From Clostridia bacterium (GTDB taxonomy: Bacteria; Bacillota; Clostridia; Christensenellales; Aristaeellaceae): DNA of 64,000 nt. Below the pieces are notes generated by a model. The model ran no database searches. It worked only from the letters and a program-made list of their open reading frames with translations, and was not told the origin of the DNA. A program made the position numbers and the translations under genes. The stretch's first letter is position 1. Each line of letters starts with the position of its first letter. This document shows positions 63,891-64,000 of this stretch, piece after piece. Location: assembly GCA_017937655.1 (NCBI GenBank), contig JAGBDE010000003.1, forward strand, positions 1 to 64,000, read 5' to 3'.

Positions 63891-64000
63891 TCCTCTGGCC
63901 TTCCTTTCTTCTTTTCTTCCTTGGCACGCTTCATATGATAACGCATCCAGCAGCCGGAGTAAAGCACGTTTCTGAGGATGTCTACATCCTGAAGCAGCGG
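63887..64000 (-). CDS. C-terminal fragment of an unknown protein, possibly DUF5685
   Basis: Only the last 37 residues are visible: [19 protein letters not shown], then a basic/acidic tail [14 protein letters not shown]. Its TGA overlaps the GTG of the J-domain gene, so they are in one operon. The residues fit the C-terminus of DUF5685 proteins, which often precede such J-domain genes in clostridia, but this is a guess from a short tail. Confidence 0.5.
   Translation of the reverse strand, partial: PLLQDVDILRNVLYSGCWMRYHMKRAKEEKKKGRPEE

Overview
The window reads as chromosomal DNA of a spore-forming, GC-rich member of the Clostridia, probably a gut organism. The evidence is the sporulation genes (spoIIP, spmA, spmB), Gram-positive style leaders (a T-box before metG, CIRCE before groES), long runs of translationally overlapping genes, strong AAGGAGG-type ribosome binding sites, and NAD ligase next to PcrA. 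I cannot fix the genus from the sequence. No rRNA, tRNA, CRISPR array, insertion sequence or phage gene was recognised. Only the first ~400 bases, a P-loop kinase fragment, are clearly AT-richer than the rest.

Layout. 1-360: partial P-loop kinase. 614-9712: a sugar-uptake locus related to the galactofuranose system YtfQ/YtfR/YtfT/YjfF, with its own AraC-type response regulator, YesM/LytS-type histidine kinase and a second, lipoprotein YtfQ-like binding protein that probably acts as the sensor. 9780-12390: a putative leader-peptide attenuator, an MFS efflux pump and a TTG-started RsgA GTPase paralogue. 12468-20263: a Dabb protein, a DUF1614-type membrane protein with SpoIIP, PcrA-LigA, and SpmA-SpmB. 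20304-25276: a T-box controlled metG-tatD-GNAT operon ending in a GNAT-MiaA fusion. 25317-31528: a Pro/Gln-rich membrane protein, YbaK, a 23-codon coupling ORF, a polysaccharide flippase, NadE, a TspO-like protein and an XRE/zinc-ribbon regulator.

31592-36586: a giant LacI-sensor/degenerate GGDEF/EAL/beta-repeat protein, divergent from an XRE regulator with a Gly pentad-repeat tail. 36649-44789 (minus strand): glycosyltransferase-like protein, thioesterase, then deoB, purine nucleoside phosphorylase, a histidine phosphatase, beta-phosphoglucomutase, tldD and tldE in one tightly spaced run. 44949-46979: groES-groEL under CIRCE. 47217-49477: mutY and a malic enzyme, convergent. 49717-54439: a transglutaminase-like protein followed by a compact type IV filament operon (platform protein, four small membrane-anchored proteins, PilT). 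54518-55750: an amidase. 55790-58362 (minus): a vWA / PP2C / Ser-Thr kinase triad. 58506-64000: a two-helix membrane protein, a 982-residue SH3/Ig-like surface protein, a zinc-ribbon membrane protein, a J-domain protein and the end of a further gene.

The parts most worth following are the PilT-only filament operon, the single-chain sugar-sensor/c-di-GMP phosphodiesterase, the GNAT-MiaA fusion, the leader-attenuated MFS-RsgA pair and the vWA-phosphatase-kinase triad. Several start codons are TTG or GTG and were chosen from the position of the ribosome binding site.
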